Counted from the stretch's first letter, positions 51,783 to 61,870 are shown. The stretch is 64,000 nucleotides of DNA from JAUZRW01 sp034437755 (GCA_034437755.1 DAOTTV010000130.1:1-64000), one strand, 5' to 3'. Made by a program: numbers and translations. Notes: generated by a model from the letters alone, not told the origin.

Positions 51783-53021
51783 TCACTCAGGTTGCTCACG
51801 ACTGCCGGAGAGCAGGTTATCGCCCGTTAGCGGGATGCGAATGCCAAAGGTGCTTCCTTCGCCTTCAGTGCTCGTGACGAAGGCTTCGCCCCCATGCTGG
51901 ACGGCGACGCTTCGCACGATGAACAAGCCCAAGCCACTGCCTTTGATGCGTTTGTGTTCTTTGCGACGAATACGAAAATGTCGCTGGAATAGGCTTTTCA
52001 AGTTCTCTTCGCTGATGCCGTAGCCGTTATCGGTCACCGTAATCACAATCGCATTGTCTTTCCGCATCACGCCGACTTCGACTGTACCGCCGTTAGGCGT
52101 GTATTTGATCGCATTATCCACGAGATTGATGATCGAGCGCTCTAACATATTGGCATCGACGTTCACAATCGGGATGTCATCGGAGGTGCGTACCGTCAGG
52201 TGAATGTCGTCTTTCTCGGCGGGGACGATTTGCTTCTCGACAATATCGTGAACGATGTCGATCAGATCGCTGGGGGAGCGCTGTAGCTGATAGAAACCGT
52301 TCTCGGGGTCATAGCGTCCAGCATCTTGAATATTATCGACCAGCGATGTCATCTGCTCGATGCCGATTAGGATCTTCTCGACGTAATACGCCTGCCGCTC
52401 GTTCAACTCACCGACCATCTGCGCCTCTAACATGTTGGCGAAGCCCTTCATTGAGGCGAGTGGCGAGCGTAAATCATGCGAGACGACGCGCACGAACTCA
52501 TTTTGATTGTGGTTGAGCTTCTCGTGCCGCGCCTCTGATTTGACAGAGTGGGCGACGATGCTCAGCGCGTCAATCAATGAAATGAGCGTGTTCGATTCTT
52601 CTTCGCTCAGGTGGATTTCAGTCTGGTAGAGCAGGCAAAAGACACCAGCCACCGCCTGCCGATACATCAGCGGTACAATCAACCACCCGACATACTGCGT
52701 CGCGAGGGCTGACGGTAGATTGTTACTGATGTGTATATCGTAGCTCAATCTGCGTGTATATGACCGTAATTGTGTCGCTTGTGGCACGACCTCAGGCGAG
52801 ATTTGATCGGCAATCAGGACATGTGGGTCTTCAAATAGCAGGAGAAACCCCGCGTTAGCGCCAGTCAACCGGCGCGATTCTTGCAAGACAGTTTGTGCAA
52901 CGTCGTTTAAATCAGGCGATTTTGCGATCAACCGTAAAATATCCTGCAAGAGTGTTGCGCTATTGGGCTGTATATTGTTATCCAAGTGTGCCATCAACTC
53001 ATCTCGTTTATAGTCATTCAA
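51783..53021 (-). CDS. GAF-domain sensor histidine kinase
   Basis: The 412-residue protein has an N-terminal GAF-like domain (about 25-155). A HisKA domain follows (H182 in RVVSHDLRSPLAS), then an HATPase domain with DNAIKYTPNGG, DNGYGI and GSGLGLFIV. There is no transmembrane segment, so it senses a cytoplasmic signal. It is divergent from the CpaE-like response regulator at 53282, a possible partner. Confidence 0.9.
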   Translation of the reverse strand: MNDYKRDELMAHLDNNIQPNSATLLQDILRLIAKSPDLNDVAQTVLQESRRLTGANAGFLLLFEDPHVLIADQISPEVVPQATQLRSYTRRLSYDIHISNNLPSALATQYVGWLIVPLMYRQAVAGVFCLLYQTEIHLSEEESNTLISLIDALSIVAHSVKSEARHEKLNHNQNEFVRVVSHDLRSPLASMKGFANMLEAQMVGELNERQAYYVEKILIGIEQMTSLVDNIQDAGRYDPENGFYQLQRSPSDLIDIVHDIVEKQIVPAEKDDIHLTVRTSDDIPIVNVDANMLERSIINLVDNAIKYTPNGGTVEVGVMRKDNAIVITVTDNGYGISEENLKSLFQRHFRIRRKEHKRIKGSGLGLFIVRSVAVQHGGEAFVTSTEGEGSTFGIRIPLTGDNLLSGSREQPE

Positions 53022-53218
53022 CGCGGAATCCCACCAAGCATTATGGGGTAAAAATCGACGCTGTCAATCACATTCGCGTATTTTCGTCGATCATTACCAT
53101 TATAACGCATATCCATGATAATGCGGATTGATAATCAAACGATGCCTACTCGCATTATAACGATAGGATCATGGTGTGGCAAGCAATCTTGAAAAACCGT
53201 AATCATACGAAGGTCTAG

Positions 53219-53247
53219 TTGCGGTGATTTTTGCTTCATGCTAGACT
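53219..53247 (+). promoter_or_regulatory. predicted promoter of the CpaE-like regulator
   Basis: TTGCGG and TAGACT with a 17-bp spacer, 34 bp before the start codon. Confidence 0.4.
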
Positions 53248-53281
53248 CGAAATATGACTTTAGGAAATGGAAGCGTACCGT

Positions 53282-54466
53282 ATGACAGAGAAAATACTCA
53301 TCGTTGATGATGATGTCGATAGCTTAAAATTGATCGGTCTCATGCTTAAACGCCATGGTTACGAAGTTGTTGTGGCTGATTCCGGCGGTAAAGCGCTACA
53401 GAAAGCTGAAGGTGAAATCCCGAATCTGATTATTCTCGATGTGATGATGCCTGATATGAACGGCTTAGAAGTCTGCCGTCGTCTACGGGCTAATAATGAT
53501 ACTAAGAACATTCCTATTATTATGTTCACTGCTAAGACTTTGATTGATGATAAGGTCAAAGGATTTGAGGCGGGTGCTGATGATTACCTGACGAAACCGA
53601 CGCACCCAGCCGAACTCGCTTCCCGCGTGAAGGCAATCCTCGCGCGCAATATCGCCCAAGCTGATGGCACCAACCCGCCGACCGCCCCCGCAACGACGGA
53701 TGCCAAGCAAGCACGCGCCGGTACGCAACCACCTAAACCCAAGCGTGCGCCGATGATCGGGGTTATCGGGGTTAAAGGTGGCGTAGGGACGACCACTGTC
53801 GCGGTCAATCTGGCGGCGGCGTTCTTGCGCGCGGGCGAGAAACCGGTCTTGGCTGATTTTCGTCCGGGGCAGGGCAATCTCGGCTTGATGCTCGGATCGA
53901 CAACGCCGGGGATGGCGCGCATTATCAATCAACCGCAAATTTCGCCCAAGGTCATTGATAATGAGATGATCAAGCATAACAGCGGTCTGCGTGCGATCTC
54001 GTCATCCATCAACCCTAAAGAAAGCCAGATGACAATGTCGATTGACCGCGCTTTGGATATTGCTAGCACTCTGCGCGTGATGGGCAGTCCGGTGATTATC
54101 GACATCGGGCACGGCTTGACGGCGATGAACATTCGCTTAGCGTCCGAGGTGGACAAGCTCTTGTTCGTGGTCGAATCGACACCGGTCGCGCTGATGATGG
54201 CGAAGGCGCAACTGAAAGAGCTAGAAAACGAAATCGGCGGGGGGCGCATCAGCGTTGTGGTGGTCAACCATAGCCAGACGGCTCTGCCATGGCATGAAGT
54301 CGAAAATGCGATCAATCGCGAAGTCAAAGCTTTAATTTCACCCGCGCCTGAACTCACTTATCAAGCCTTAGTTAATCGTAACCCAATGGTCATGCTCCAA
54401 CCGAGTGCTATGGTATCCGGTCAATTCATCAAACTCGCGGATGAATTAAAATCTCGCTTTTCGTGA
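53282..54466 (+). CDS. response regulator fused to MinD/ParA-type ATPase (CpaE-like)
   Basis: The 394-residue product has a receiver domain (VDDD at 8-11, Asp53 in ILDVMMPDMNG, Lys in YLTKPTHPAE). A Pro/Ala/Lys linker follows, then a deviant-Walker ATPase (GVKGGVGTTTVAVNLAAAF near 160) with VLADFRPGQGNLGLMLG. CpaE proteins localise pilus or secretion machinery, but no tad genes are nearby. The ATG at 53282 gives the standard receiver start; an earlier ATG at 53267 has its ribosome site too close. Confidence 0.88.
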   Translation: MTEKILIVDDDVDSLKLIGLMLKRHGYEVVVADSGGKALQKAEGEIPNLIILDVMMPDMNGLEVCRRLRANNDTKNIPIIMFTAKTLIDDKVKGFEAGADDYLTKPTHPAELASRVKAILARNIAQADGTNPPTAPATTDAKQARAGTQPPKPKRAPMIGVIGVKGGVGTTTVAVNLAAAFLRAGEKPVLADFRPGQGNLGLMLGSTTPGMARIINQPQISPKVIDNEMIKHNSGLRAISSSINPKESQMTMSIDRALDIASTLRVMGSPVIIDIGHGLTAMNIRLASEVDKLLFVVESTPVALMMAKAQLKELENEIGGGRISVVVVNHSQTALPWHEVENAINREVKALISPAPELTYQALVNRNPMVMLQPSAMVSGQFIKLADELKSRFS

Positions 54467-54530
54467 GATGGTAAATTTGCCGACTTCCCCTTAAAATAAG
54501 GGAAAGTTAAAGTGGGTTTGTTAAATTAAA

Positions 54531-55298
54531 ATGGATATTCTAAGAAAAATTAAAACACTCTCCGATTGGATTCATGCCGCAGATGCAGTTGTTGCATTTA
54601 CGGGGGCCGGCATCAGCACGCCGTCCGGTATTCCTGATTTTCGCAGTGAAGAGTCGGGCTTGTGGACTGAGCATGACCCGCTCGAAGTCGCTAGTATCTA
54701 CGGCTTCCGGCGTGATCCACAAGCATTTTACGATTGGGTGCGTCCACTCGTGGTCAAAACTCTGAACGCACAACCGAATGCTGCGCACAAAGCGCTGGCT
54801 GATCTCGAACGTCTGGAGAAGTTGACGACTGTCGTCACGCAGAATATTGATATGCTCCACACACGGGCTGGCAATCAGTCGATCTTCGAGCTACACGGTC
54901 ACATGCGCGAGGCGACCTGTATTCAGTGTTTTCATATCTACGATAACGCGCCCATCCTTGAGCAATTTCTAGCCGATGGTAACGTCCCTTACTGCCCGCG
55001 CTGTGGCGGTGTCATCAAGCCGAATACGATACTCTTCGGCGAGCAGTTGCCCATCGTCGAGCTACAAGGCGCGAAGAAAGCCATTCGTCAGGCGGATATC
55101 CTGCTGGTCGTCGGCTCATCGCTAGAGGTTGCACCGGCGAACGAGCTACCGCTGTTTGCCCGACGCAACGGGGCAAAGGTCGTCATCATCAACATTGATG
55201 CGACGATGACCCACGGGGGCGATTTGGTCATCAATGGCGATGCCGCCGAGATTTTACCGGCAGTTGTGCGCGCTTTAGAAACGGCAAAATCACCTTAA
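54531..55298 (+). CDS. cobB: NAD-dependent protein deacylase (sirtuin)
   Basis: Sir2 enzymes remove acyl groups from lysines using NAD. The 255-residue protein has AFTGAGISTPSGIPDFRS near 21, QNIDMLHTRAG near 104, the catalytic His in ELHGHM, Zn cysteines CIQC and CPRCGG, LFGEQLP, and VVGSSLEVAPANELP. All catalytic residues are present. It is followed 8 bp later by a histidine kinase gene in the same direction. Acetyl-CoA synthetase-type enzymes are common targets in other bacteria. Confidence 0.93.
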   Translation: MDILRKIKTLSDWIHAADAVVAFTGAGISTPSGIPDFRSEESGLWTEHDPLEVASIYGFRRDPQAFYDWVRPLVVKTLNAQPNAAHKALADLERLEKLTTVVTQNIDMLHTRAGNQSIFELHGHMREATCIQCFHIYDNAPILEQFLADGNVPYCPRCGGVIKPNTILFGEQLPIVELQGAKKAIRQADILLVVGSSLEVAPANELPLFARRNGAKVVIINIDATMTHGGDLVINGDAAEILPAVVRALETAKSP

Positions 55299-55306
55299 AC
55301 ACCACA

Positions 55307-56515
55307 ATGGATTATACAAGCATGGAACGAACTGATTTACTGGCACACTATAAGCGAATCATCGAGATCAGCCAACAACTCGGCACGACATATGATCACG
55401 TATCCCTGTTGCGCAAGATCGTGGTCGCCGCGATTGAATTACTGCGGACAGAGGTCGCTTCGATACTCTTGCTCGATGAGAATACAGGGCAATTACGCTT
55501 TGCGATGTCGAGCAATATCAAAGCGCATGAAATGGAAGAGATCACCGTCCCGCTCGAAGGCAGTATCGCCGGTTGGATTTTCACACGGGGCGAACCGCGG
55601 GTGATCGAAGATGTCTCGCAAGAGCCGATTCACTTTCAGGGCGTGGATAATAAGATCAGCTTCAACACGCGTAATCTGCTCGGCGTACCCATGCGAACCC
55701 ACAAGCGTGTGATTGGCGTGGTGCAGGCGGTCAACAAAGTCGATGGGGAACGCTTCACCGATGGTGATGTCGAGACCTTACGCACGCTCGCCAGCCAAGC
55801 GGCGATGGCGATCGAAAATGCCAAGTTGTTCCAGCAGAGTGATTTCATCGCTGAGATGGTGCATGAACTCCGTAATCCACTCGCGGCGCTGAAAGCCAGC
55901 ATCAATCTCATCCAGCGATCAGGCGTATCTCCTGAGAAAAAAGAAGATGTCATGGAAACGATGGTCGGCGAGACGGATCGCCTTATTAACCTGACGAACG
56001 ATTTCTTGAGCGTCGCACGGCTGGAGTCTGGGCGGGTGACGCTGGATGTGTCGCATTTCCCATTGCAGAAGCTCATCACCGAGAGTGTCAAAGTCGTGAC
56101 ATCACAGGCGACTGAGAAGAATATTGATATTGTCGTGCCGGAGCTTGACTATACCGCAGAAGCTGATCGCGGTCGGGTTAAGCAAGTGTTGCTCAACTTA
56201 TTGACGAATGGCATCAAGTACAATCGCCCGGATGGTACGTTGACGATTGTGGTTGAACCTGTGGAAACGCCGGAACACCCCATGCTACAAATTTCGGTGC
56301 AGGATACAGGCTACGGCATCCCGCTGGAACACCGCAAGAACATGTTCCAGAAGTTCTATCGCGTCCCGACTCTACAAGATGTTGCCAAGGGAACAGGCTT
56401 AGGGCTGGCGATTTGTAAGAATATTGTCGAGTCGCACGGGGGGCGCATCTGGTTAGATAGCGAAGTCGATGTTGGGTCGATTTTTTACTTCACGATCCCG
56501 CGTCCGATGGATTGA
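55307..56515 (+). CDS. GAF-domain sensor histidine kinase
   Basis: The 402-residue protein has a GAF domain (about 25-172), a HisKA domain (H186 in AEMVHELRNPLAALK) and an HATPase domain with NLLTNGIKYNRPDG, DTGYGIP and GTGLGLAICKNIVESHGG. There is no membrane segment. A second in-frame ATG at 55322 is a possible start. It is probably cotranscribed with the sirtuin gene. Confidence 0.9.
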   Translation: MDYTSMERTDLLAHYKRIIEISQQLGTTYDHVSLLRKIVVAAIELLRTEVASILLLDENTGQLRFAMSSNIKAHEMEEITVPLEGSIAGWIFTRGEPRVIEDVSQEPIHFQGVDNKISFNTRNLLGVPMRTHKRVIGVVQAVNKVDGERFTDGDVETLRTLASQAAMAIENAKLFQQSDFIAEMVHELRNPLAALKASINLIQRSGVSPEKKEDVMETMVGETDRLINLTNDFLSVARLESGRVTLDVSHFPLQKLITESVKVVTSQATEKNIDIVVPELDYTAEADRGRVKQVLLNLLTNGIKYNRPDGTLTIVVEPVETPEHPMLQISVQDTGYGIPLEHRKNMFQKFYRVPTLQDVAKGTGLGLAICKNIVESHGGRIWLDSEVDVGSIFYFTIPRPMD

Positions 56516-56543
56516 GACAGCGCGCGCATGATGCGACGAGAGT

Positions 56544-56573
56544 AGGTCGGGCAGATACATCCACGCCCGACCT
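56544..56573. terminator. hairpin between convergent kinase and secF
   Basis: AGGTCGGGC and GCCCGACCT form a perfect 9-bp stem around a 12-nt loop in the 69-bp gap between convergent genes. There is no T run, so its role as a terminator is inferred. Confidence 0.5.
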
Positions 56574-56584
56574 GATACGACTGC

Positions 56585-57556
56585 TTATGCTTCAGCAAAT
56601 TCGTCGAAGGCTTCATCCTGATTCAAGAAGGGAATTTCGCCCTTTTCCCACGCGACTAGCAACGGCACCGCTGTGAACAGCGACGAATAACTCCCCGATA
56701 GCAAGCCGATGAACAAGATGAAGATGAACTGTTGCAGGGTATCCCCACCGAAGAGCAAAATTGCAATCATGATGAAGAAGGCGTTGAGCTGGGTTGCCAG
56801 CGAACGGTGAATCGTCTCCCACAGGCTACGATTAACGATCGTCTCGTAGGGTTCGCCTAATCGCAAGGGGATATTCTCGCGGATACGGTCGAAGACGACG
56901 ATGCTATCCTGCACCGAGAACCCGACGACGGTCAGCACGGCTGTTAAGAAGAGCGCATCGACTTCCCAGCCGAGCAACAAGCCTAACAGCGATGTCGCGC
57001 CCATCACGACCAGCACATCGTGTACCATCGCCATGATCGCGCATAAGCCATAGCGGAAGGCGTTCGGTACTTGACGGAAGGCGATCACGATGAAGCCTGT
57101 GATGACGATCGTTGCCGCCAGAACAGCGAAGATTGCCGCCCGCGTGACTTCGCGCCCGATCGTTGCCGTGACAGCCTCAAACGTGAAGCTCCCTTCAACA
57201 ATTGGCGCGATTGTCTCCAATTCTTCTTCGATCGCGGTGACCAACTCGCTGTTGATCTCACCATCGACTTCTGGCGATGACGCGCGCACCGACCAGCGCA
57301 ATTGTTCCGTGCCGAGCGGTTGAATGATCACATTTTCATCATCGAAGGACGCGAACACCTCGCGGATGTCGCCTTCGCTCACGTTAGCCCCTTCCTCGAA
57401 TGTGAAGTCGTAGATTGCCCCGCCAGTAAAATCAATACTGAGCTGGAAGGGGGCACCGGTAGTGATGGTCGAGAAGATCATCACTAGCAAGCCGGGGACG
57501 ATGAGAAATGACGAAAAGATGAAGAACCAGCGTCGTTTTTCTACTAAGTTAAACAT
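56585..57556 (-). CDS. secF: protein translocase subunit SecF
   Basis: SecF with SecD uses the proton gradient to complete protein export through SecYEG. The 323-residue protein has six hydrophobic segments, LSIDFTGGAIYDFTFEEG in the first outer loop, and VGFSVQDSIVVFDRIREN and RSLWETIHRSLATQLNAFF in the RND-like core. It lies 11 bp after secD. Confidence 0.95.
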   Translation of the reverse strand: MFNLVEKRRWFFIFSSFLIVPGLLVMIFSTITTGAPFQLSIDFTGGAIYDFTFEEGANVSEGDIREVFASFDDENVIIQPLGTEQLRWSVRASSPEVDGEINSELVTAIEEELETIAPIVEGSFTFEAVTATIGREVTRAAIFAVLAATIVITGFIVIAFRQVPNAFRYGLCAIMAMVHDVLVVMGATSLLGLLLGWEVDALFLTAVLTVVGFSVQDSIVVFDRIRENIPLRLGEPYETIVNRSLWETIHRSLATQLNAFFIMIAILLFGGDTLQQFIFILFIGLLSGSYSSLFTAVPLLVAWEKGEIPFLNQDEAFDEFAEA

Positions 57557-57567
57557 GCATGTCTCCT

Positions 57568-58965
57568 TTATGCGCCCAGTAACCAGCGACGCTTTTCAAG
57601 CGCATCGCTCGCTACACCGACAATCAAGTAGAGGAAAGTGCGCGTGACGATGATCGCGGTGAACAAGTTCAAAATCAAGCCGAGTGCGAGCGTCACGGCG
57701 AAGCCACTGACGATGCTCGCGCCCGGTGTTTGCCCGAACAAGAACAGAATCCCGCAGATGATAATCGTCGAGATATTCGAGTCGCGGATGGATGTCCAGG
57801 CGCGGTCGAAGCCCGCGTCGAGTGCTTTTTGCAGGGGCTTGCCATCGCGAACTTCTTCTTTGATCCGCTCGAAAATCAGGATATTACCATCGACCGCTGT
57901 CCCGATCGAAATCAAGAAACCGGTGATTGCGGGCAGTGTCAACGTCACTGGTAAGAGCTTGAACAGCGCCATATTCAACACGATGAACACGCCCAGTGCC
58001 AGATCAGCACTGATGCCCGGCACGCGATAGTACAGGAACATAAACGTCAGCACGACCAGTACACCGACGATACCCGCGCGTACACTGAGCGCGACCGACT
58101 CCTGACCGAGTGTCGCGCCGACCTCAACTGCGGTCTCGACGCTCAACGGGATGGGCAAAGCCCCCGAGCGCAGTTGTAGCGCTAGTGTCTCGGCTTCTTC
58201 CTGTGTGAAGTTACCCGTAATCACGCCGCCATCCGTCAGCTGTGCTTGGATCGTCGGGGCGGATAGCACTTCGCCATCAAGGACGATTGCCATCGGTTGC
58301 CCGATGCGACTCGCCGTGAACTCGGCAAACTGCGCTTGGAAGTCGGGCTGAATCTGGAAGTTGATGAGCCAACCGCCACTCGCCTGCGAGTCCAGCTGGG
58401 CGCTCGCCGCTGAGAGTGCCGCCCCCGTGATCACCGTTTCAAACGGTTGTCCGGTGGTGGGGTGGCGCTGGCGGGTGGCGATGATCTCCTCTGATAGATT
58501 GAGATTCGCCTGGGCAGTCGTGTAAATCTCGGTTCCTTCATAAGCTAAGGCTTGGTCCCGCAACCCGCCGAAATCGACAAATTCGAGGAGCGCAGTCTGT
58601 TGGATCGTGTCAATCGCTTGATCACGATCGCGGATGCCGGGAATCTCGACAAGGACGCGACTGTTCCCCTGCACCTGTACCGTCGCTTCGGCAAGCCCCA
58701 GCGCGTTCACACGGCGCGAGACGTTGTTCGCCGTCTCGGCAAGATCTTCGGCAGTGAATTGATTGGTAGGAATATCGGCTTGGAGCAACACGCGCAACCC
58801 GCCGATAATATCGAGACCGAGCGGTTGCTCGCCCAGAATCGTGAAGTCTGCTTCTCCATCATTATTGAAGTCCCACGTCAGGTCATTCTCTTTAGGGATG
58901 ACGACCCAAACGCAAAAGATGACCAATGCAATGATGACGGCAAGCCATTGGAAATGCTGTCTCAT
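57568..58965 (-). CDS. secD: protein translocase subunit SecD
   Basis: The 465-residue protein has a first helix (about 8-24), LGLDIIGGLRVLLQAD, the P1 head with SRRVNALGLAEATVQVQG and VLVEIPGIRDRDQAIDTI, GQPMAIVLDGEVLSAPTI, and the five C-terminal helices with GTAVDGNILIFERIKEEVRDG. Order and spacing are those of the usual yajC-secD-secF operon. Confidence 0.95.
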   Translation of the reverse strand: MRQHFQWLAVIIALVIFCVWVVIPKENDLTWDFNNDGEADFTILGEQPLGLDIIGGLRVLLQADIPTNQFTAEDLAETANNVSRRVNALGLAEATVQVQGNSRVLVEIPGIRDRDQAIDTIQQTALLEFVDFGGLRDQALAYEGTEIYTTAQANLNLSEEIIATRQRHPTTGQPFETVITGAALSAASAQLDSQASGGWLINFQIQPDFQAQFAEFTASRIGQPMAIVLDGEVLSAPTIQAQLTDGGVITGNFTQEEAETLALQLRSGALPIPLSVETAVEVGATLGQESVALSVRAGIVGVLVVLTFMFLYYRVPGISADLALGVFIVLNMALFKLLPVTLTLPAITGFLISIGTAVDGNILIFERIKEEVRDGKPLQKALDAGFDRAWTSIRDSNISTIIICGILFLFGQTPGASIVSGFAVTLALGLILNLFTAIIVTRTFLYLIVGVASDALEKRRWLLGA

Positions 58966-59019
58966 GAATAAGCCCTTCTATATGTCAGTTAGATGTATGC
59001 CTCCATCACGGAGACGGAA

Positions 59020-59349
59020 TTATGCTTCGCGAGTAGATAGGTCTTGTTGCCCCATGTTTGCATTTTTCGTAACTTCTACGGGGTCATAACGATCAAGGAT
59101 GGCGGCGGTGAGTACCCGTATTTCGATACCATCGGCGATTTCAACATAAGCGACACCAGCGGCAGTATCCATCCGGCGAATCTTGCCGACGACCCCGCCC
59201 CCAGTGATAATCTCATCGCCTTCAACCAGCGAGCGCGCCATCGTCTGCCGTTTGACAAAATCTCGCTGTTGCGGCATCACCCGAAAGACGTAAATGCCCC
59301 CCATAATCAAGATGAGGATAAATCCGACTAAGAAAAATTCACCTACCAT
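59020..59349 (-). CDS. yajC: preprotein translocase subunit YajC
   Basis: A 109-residue product with one N-terminal helix (about 3-22), then VMPQQRDFVKRQTMARSLVEGDEIITGGGVVGKI, the standard YajC sequence. The ATG at 59349 has GGAG 7 nt upstream and gives a family-length N-terminus; a longer frame to 59433 does not. First gene of yajC-secD-secF. Confidence 0.92.
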   Translation of the reverse strand: MVGEFFLVGFILILIMGGIYVFRVMPQQRDFVKRQTMARSLVEGDEIITGGGVVGKIRRMDTAAGVAYVEIADGIEIRVLTAAILDRYDPVEVTKNANMGQQDLSTREA

Positions 59350-59382
59350 GCCAAGCTCCAACACTGTTTGCAAAACACGCGC

Positions 59383-59411
59383 ATTATAATGGGCTTCATT
59401 AGCTTTGTCTA
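59383..59411 (-). promoter_or_regulatory. promoter of yajC-secD-secF
   Basis: TAGACA and a consensus TATAAT with a 17-bp spacer on the minus strand, about 34 bp before the yajC start. Confidence 0.75.
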
Positions 59412-59417
59412 TCTCGC

Positions 59418-59446
59418 TTGACCACAATCCCAATTCGCCCTACAAT
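59418..59446 (+). promoter_or_regulatory. promoter of the CARDB-like secreted protein gene
   Basis: TTGACC and TACAAT with a 17-bp spacer, 51 bp before the ATG and back-to-back with the yajC promoter. Confidence 0.65.
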
Positions 59447-59497
59447 ACGGAGCGCACATAAGATTTTTAATATTGGATAAACTCAGGAAAGAACCGC

Positions 59498-61003
59498 ATG
59501 CGCCGAACACGCTTTTCATTCATCGCGATCGCCTGCACCCTCGTGCTGGCAATCGTCGGTTTTCAAGCTCAGCCGACCCGCGCTGGGGATATTACCCTGA
59601 TTAACAACGCCGGGGCTACAAGCTCAAGCTGGGTTGTTGAAGGCGAACCTACACTCGTCATGAACGGGTTCGATCTGTCGCCCTTGAATTTGACCTATCC
59701 GATCACGGTTGATACTGTCACACTCGCTGTGCAACAACCCGTTGCCGAGGCGGTGCAAGTCGTCATCTACGAAGATGGCAATGGCGGCTCGCCAATCGAT
59801 GCCCGTCTCATTCGCCAGACGACCGTCACCATCCAGACCGCCGGCGTGGCGACTATCCGCCTGCCAGAACCTGTGACCACGAACGCGCCCGTGATCTGGG
59901 TCGGTTTTTATCTGCCGGTCGGGTTTCGTTTCTTCGCTGATGAGAGTGGCTCATCAGTGTTAACCTACTGGGGTTGGTCGCCCGGGGCGACCTTCGCCCT
60001 CTCTGATCTGGGGTCGGCGGCGGTTTTTGGCCCGTCGGATGGCACTGCACCGGTGAATATTGATCTAGGCGGTATTGCGCGCATCACGGCAGAAATCACT
60101 GAAGGCGGCACTGTCGCGAGCGGCAGTGGCGGGCTTGGCAGTCAAATACAGGGCAGTAGTGATGCTTCGCTGGATATTTTGCAAGCCTATCCTTTCTGTG
60201 GTGAGAGCTTGCGCTATGATCCTGATGACATCCGCGTGACGGTGCAGGCGCGCTTCACCGTGCATTGTCGTCTGGAATATGCGCCCTTCTCGCCGGGGGA
60301 TATTCGTAACGACTTCGCCCTGCCCGGTGACGATGGCGATTACTTCCGCCGCGACCCGCTCTATGAAATTTTCGCACAGGGCGACTATCGTGATAACCCG
60401 CAGGATGCCGAGAAACTGCGCGTACCCGTCACGCATTGCCTGCGCCCGCAACAGGGCGATCTTGATCGGGCGATTATCGGGCTCGCCTACGGTGTGCCGC
60501 GTGCGTGGGAGATTCTGCCGTCGCAACGCTATGGCGATTTCATCTGTGCCGAAGTGACGCATCAAGGCTATCTCTCGCTGTTCGTGCCGCGTTCACAGGA
60601 AGAGACCGCGCTCAACGTCGATTTACAATTCGTCGACACACCGATCCTCGTATTTAACGGTACTGCGGTCGATAATGTCTCCTGTGGCGAAACCTACAGC
60701 TTGCGCTTCAATGTCATCAACGAAGGGCTAGAGACCGCGCCTGCTAGCGATGTCCTCGTGCAGTTCATCAATGATCGCACCGGCATCGCGACCATCAACA
60801 GTACGTTTCCCGTGCCGCCGATCGACGGGGGCGATACGGTCGAACTGCGCTACGGGCTAGAGATTCCGCTGACGTATTTCGACGAGTCGCACACGCTCTT
60901 CGTCGGCTTGAATGGTGATCGCGACTTTGAAGAACTCAACGCGGGGAATAATACCTTCCGGCGCGTGGGCATCATCAATCAGCGCGATAGCGACTTCTGC
61001 TAA
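59498..61003 (+). CDS. secreted protein with CARDB-like C-terminal domain
   Basis: The 501-residue protein has a signal peptide (about 1-28). A beta-rich N-terminal domain (about 30-200) follows, then a middle region with spaced Cys and RRDPLYEIFAQGDY. A C-terminal CARDB/Ig-like adhesion domain (about 385-490) has the typical FNVINEG, GLNGDRDFEELNAGNNTFRR pattern. AGGAAAG precedes the ATG. A surface or secreted role is inferred; the ligand is unknown. Confidence 0.8.
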   Translation: MRRTRFSFIAIACTLVLAIVGFQAQPTRAGDITLINNAGATSSSWVVEGEPTLVMNGFDLSPLNLTYPITVDTVTLAVQQPVAEAVQVVIYEDGNGGSPIDARLIRQTTVTIQTAGVATIRLPEPVTTNAPVIWVGFYLPVGFRFFADESGSSVLTYWGWSPGATFALSDLGSAAVFGPSDGTAPVNIDLGGIARITAEITEGGTVASGSGGLGSQIQGSSDASLDILQAYPFCGESLRYDPDDIRVTVQARFTVHCRLEYAPFSPGDIRNDFALPGDDGDYFRRDPLYEIFAQGDYRDNPQDAEKLRVPVTHCLRPQQGDLDRAIIGLAYGVPRAWEILPSQRYGDFICAEVTHQGYLSLFVPRSQEETALNVDLQFVDTPILVFNGTAVDNVSCGETYSLRFNVINEGLETAPASDVLVQFINDRTGIATINSTFPVPPIDGGDTVELRYGLEIPLTYFDESHTLFVGLNGDRDFEELNAGNNTFRRVGIINQRDSDFC

Positions 61004-61090
61004 ACTGTGGTGGGGGATCGGGCAACTGGCATGATTTCCCCACGATCAACTCTATATGCTCTCTACGTAAATGCAAGGATATGAAACACT

Positions 61091-61855
61091 ATGCGCGTTG
61101 TCACCAATCAAAAACTTGTCGATCGCAATCGCCGCATCGCGACGTGGCTCTTCTTAGCGACACTCGTCGTGCTGGTCGGGGGCTTCATCCTCATCAATTA
61201 CTCGGTTTTCACAGGGAGTACGCCGCCGGGAGTCATCATCATCTTGCAAGCCCTGTTGTTACCGGTTGCGCTCGCGTTGACCCTAGTCTCGGTGCGGATG
61301 ACGAATCACTGGGCGCGCAAACCTTATCCTGAAGAAGTATTCGATGAGAGCGTGAAGGGCTTGAGTAAAAAGAGCGTGCTCTATCATTATTATCACTTTC
61401 CAGCACGTCACGTTTTGATCACGCCGCAGGGCGTGTTCGCCATCGTCACGCGCTGGCATGATGGCAAATTCTCCGTTGATGATGAGGATCAATGGAAGAC
61501 GCACAAAAACGCATTCCTGCGCGTCTTCAGCTTGATGCGTATGGACGGCATCGGCAATCCAACCGATGAAGCCCGCCAAGCCGCCGAGCATCTGCAAGCG
61601 CAACTGGCAGAGATTGCCCCCGATGTCGAGGTGCAACCGCTGATTCTCTTCATCAACTCCAATGCTGATCTTGAAATTGGCGATGTGAGCGTGCCGGTGC
61701 TCTTCGCTGATGATAAAGTCAAACCAAACTTGACGGATCATCTGCGTAAGCTGAACAAGCAGACCGATAGCAAAAACAAGGGCAATCAGAAGGCGACTCT
61801 GCCACTCACGGAAGCGCAAATCGAAACCTTTGAAGCCCATACAATCAACGCTTAA
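61091..61855 (+). CDS. NERD-like membrane protein
   Basis: The 254-residue protein has two membrane helices (about 16-36 and 44-66). A cytoplasmic domain follows with GLSKKSVLYHYYHFPARHVLITPQGVFAIVTRW, resembling the nuclease-related NERD domain, though the nuclease-like acidic residues are not clearly all present. An AAGGAT ribosome site lies upstream. The role is unknown. Confidence 0.7.
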   Translation: MRVVTNQKLVDRNRRIATWLFLATLVVLVGGFILINYSVFTGSTPPGVIIILQALLLPVALALTLVSVRMTNHWARKPYPEEVFDESVKGLSKKSVLYHYYHFPARHVLITPQGVFAIVTRWHDGKFSVDDEDQWKTHKNAFLRVFSLMRMDGIGNPTDEARQAAEHLQAQLAEIAPDVEVQPLILFINSNADLEIGDVSVPVLFADDKVKPNLTDHLRKLNKQTDSKNKGNQKATLPLTEAQIETFEAHTINA

Positions 61856-61870
61856 TAGCACCCATCAATT

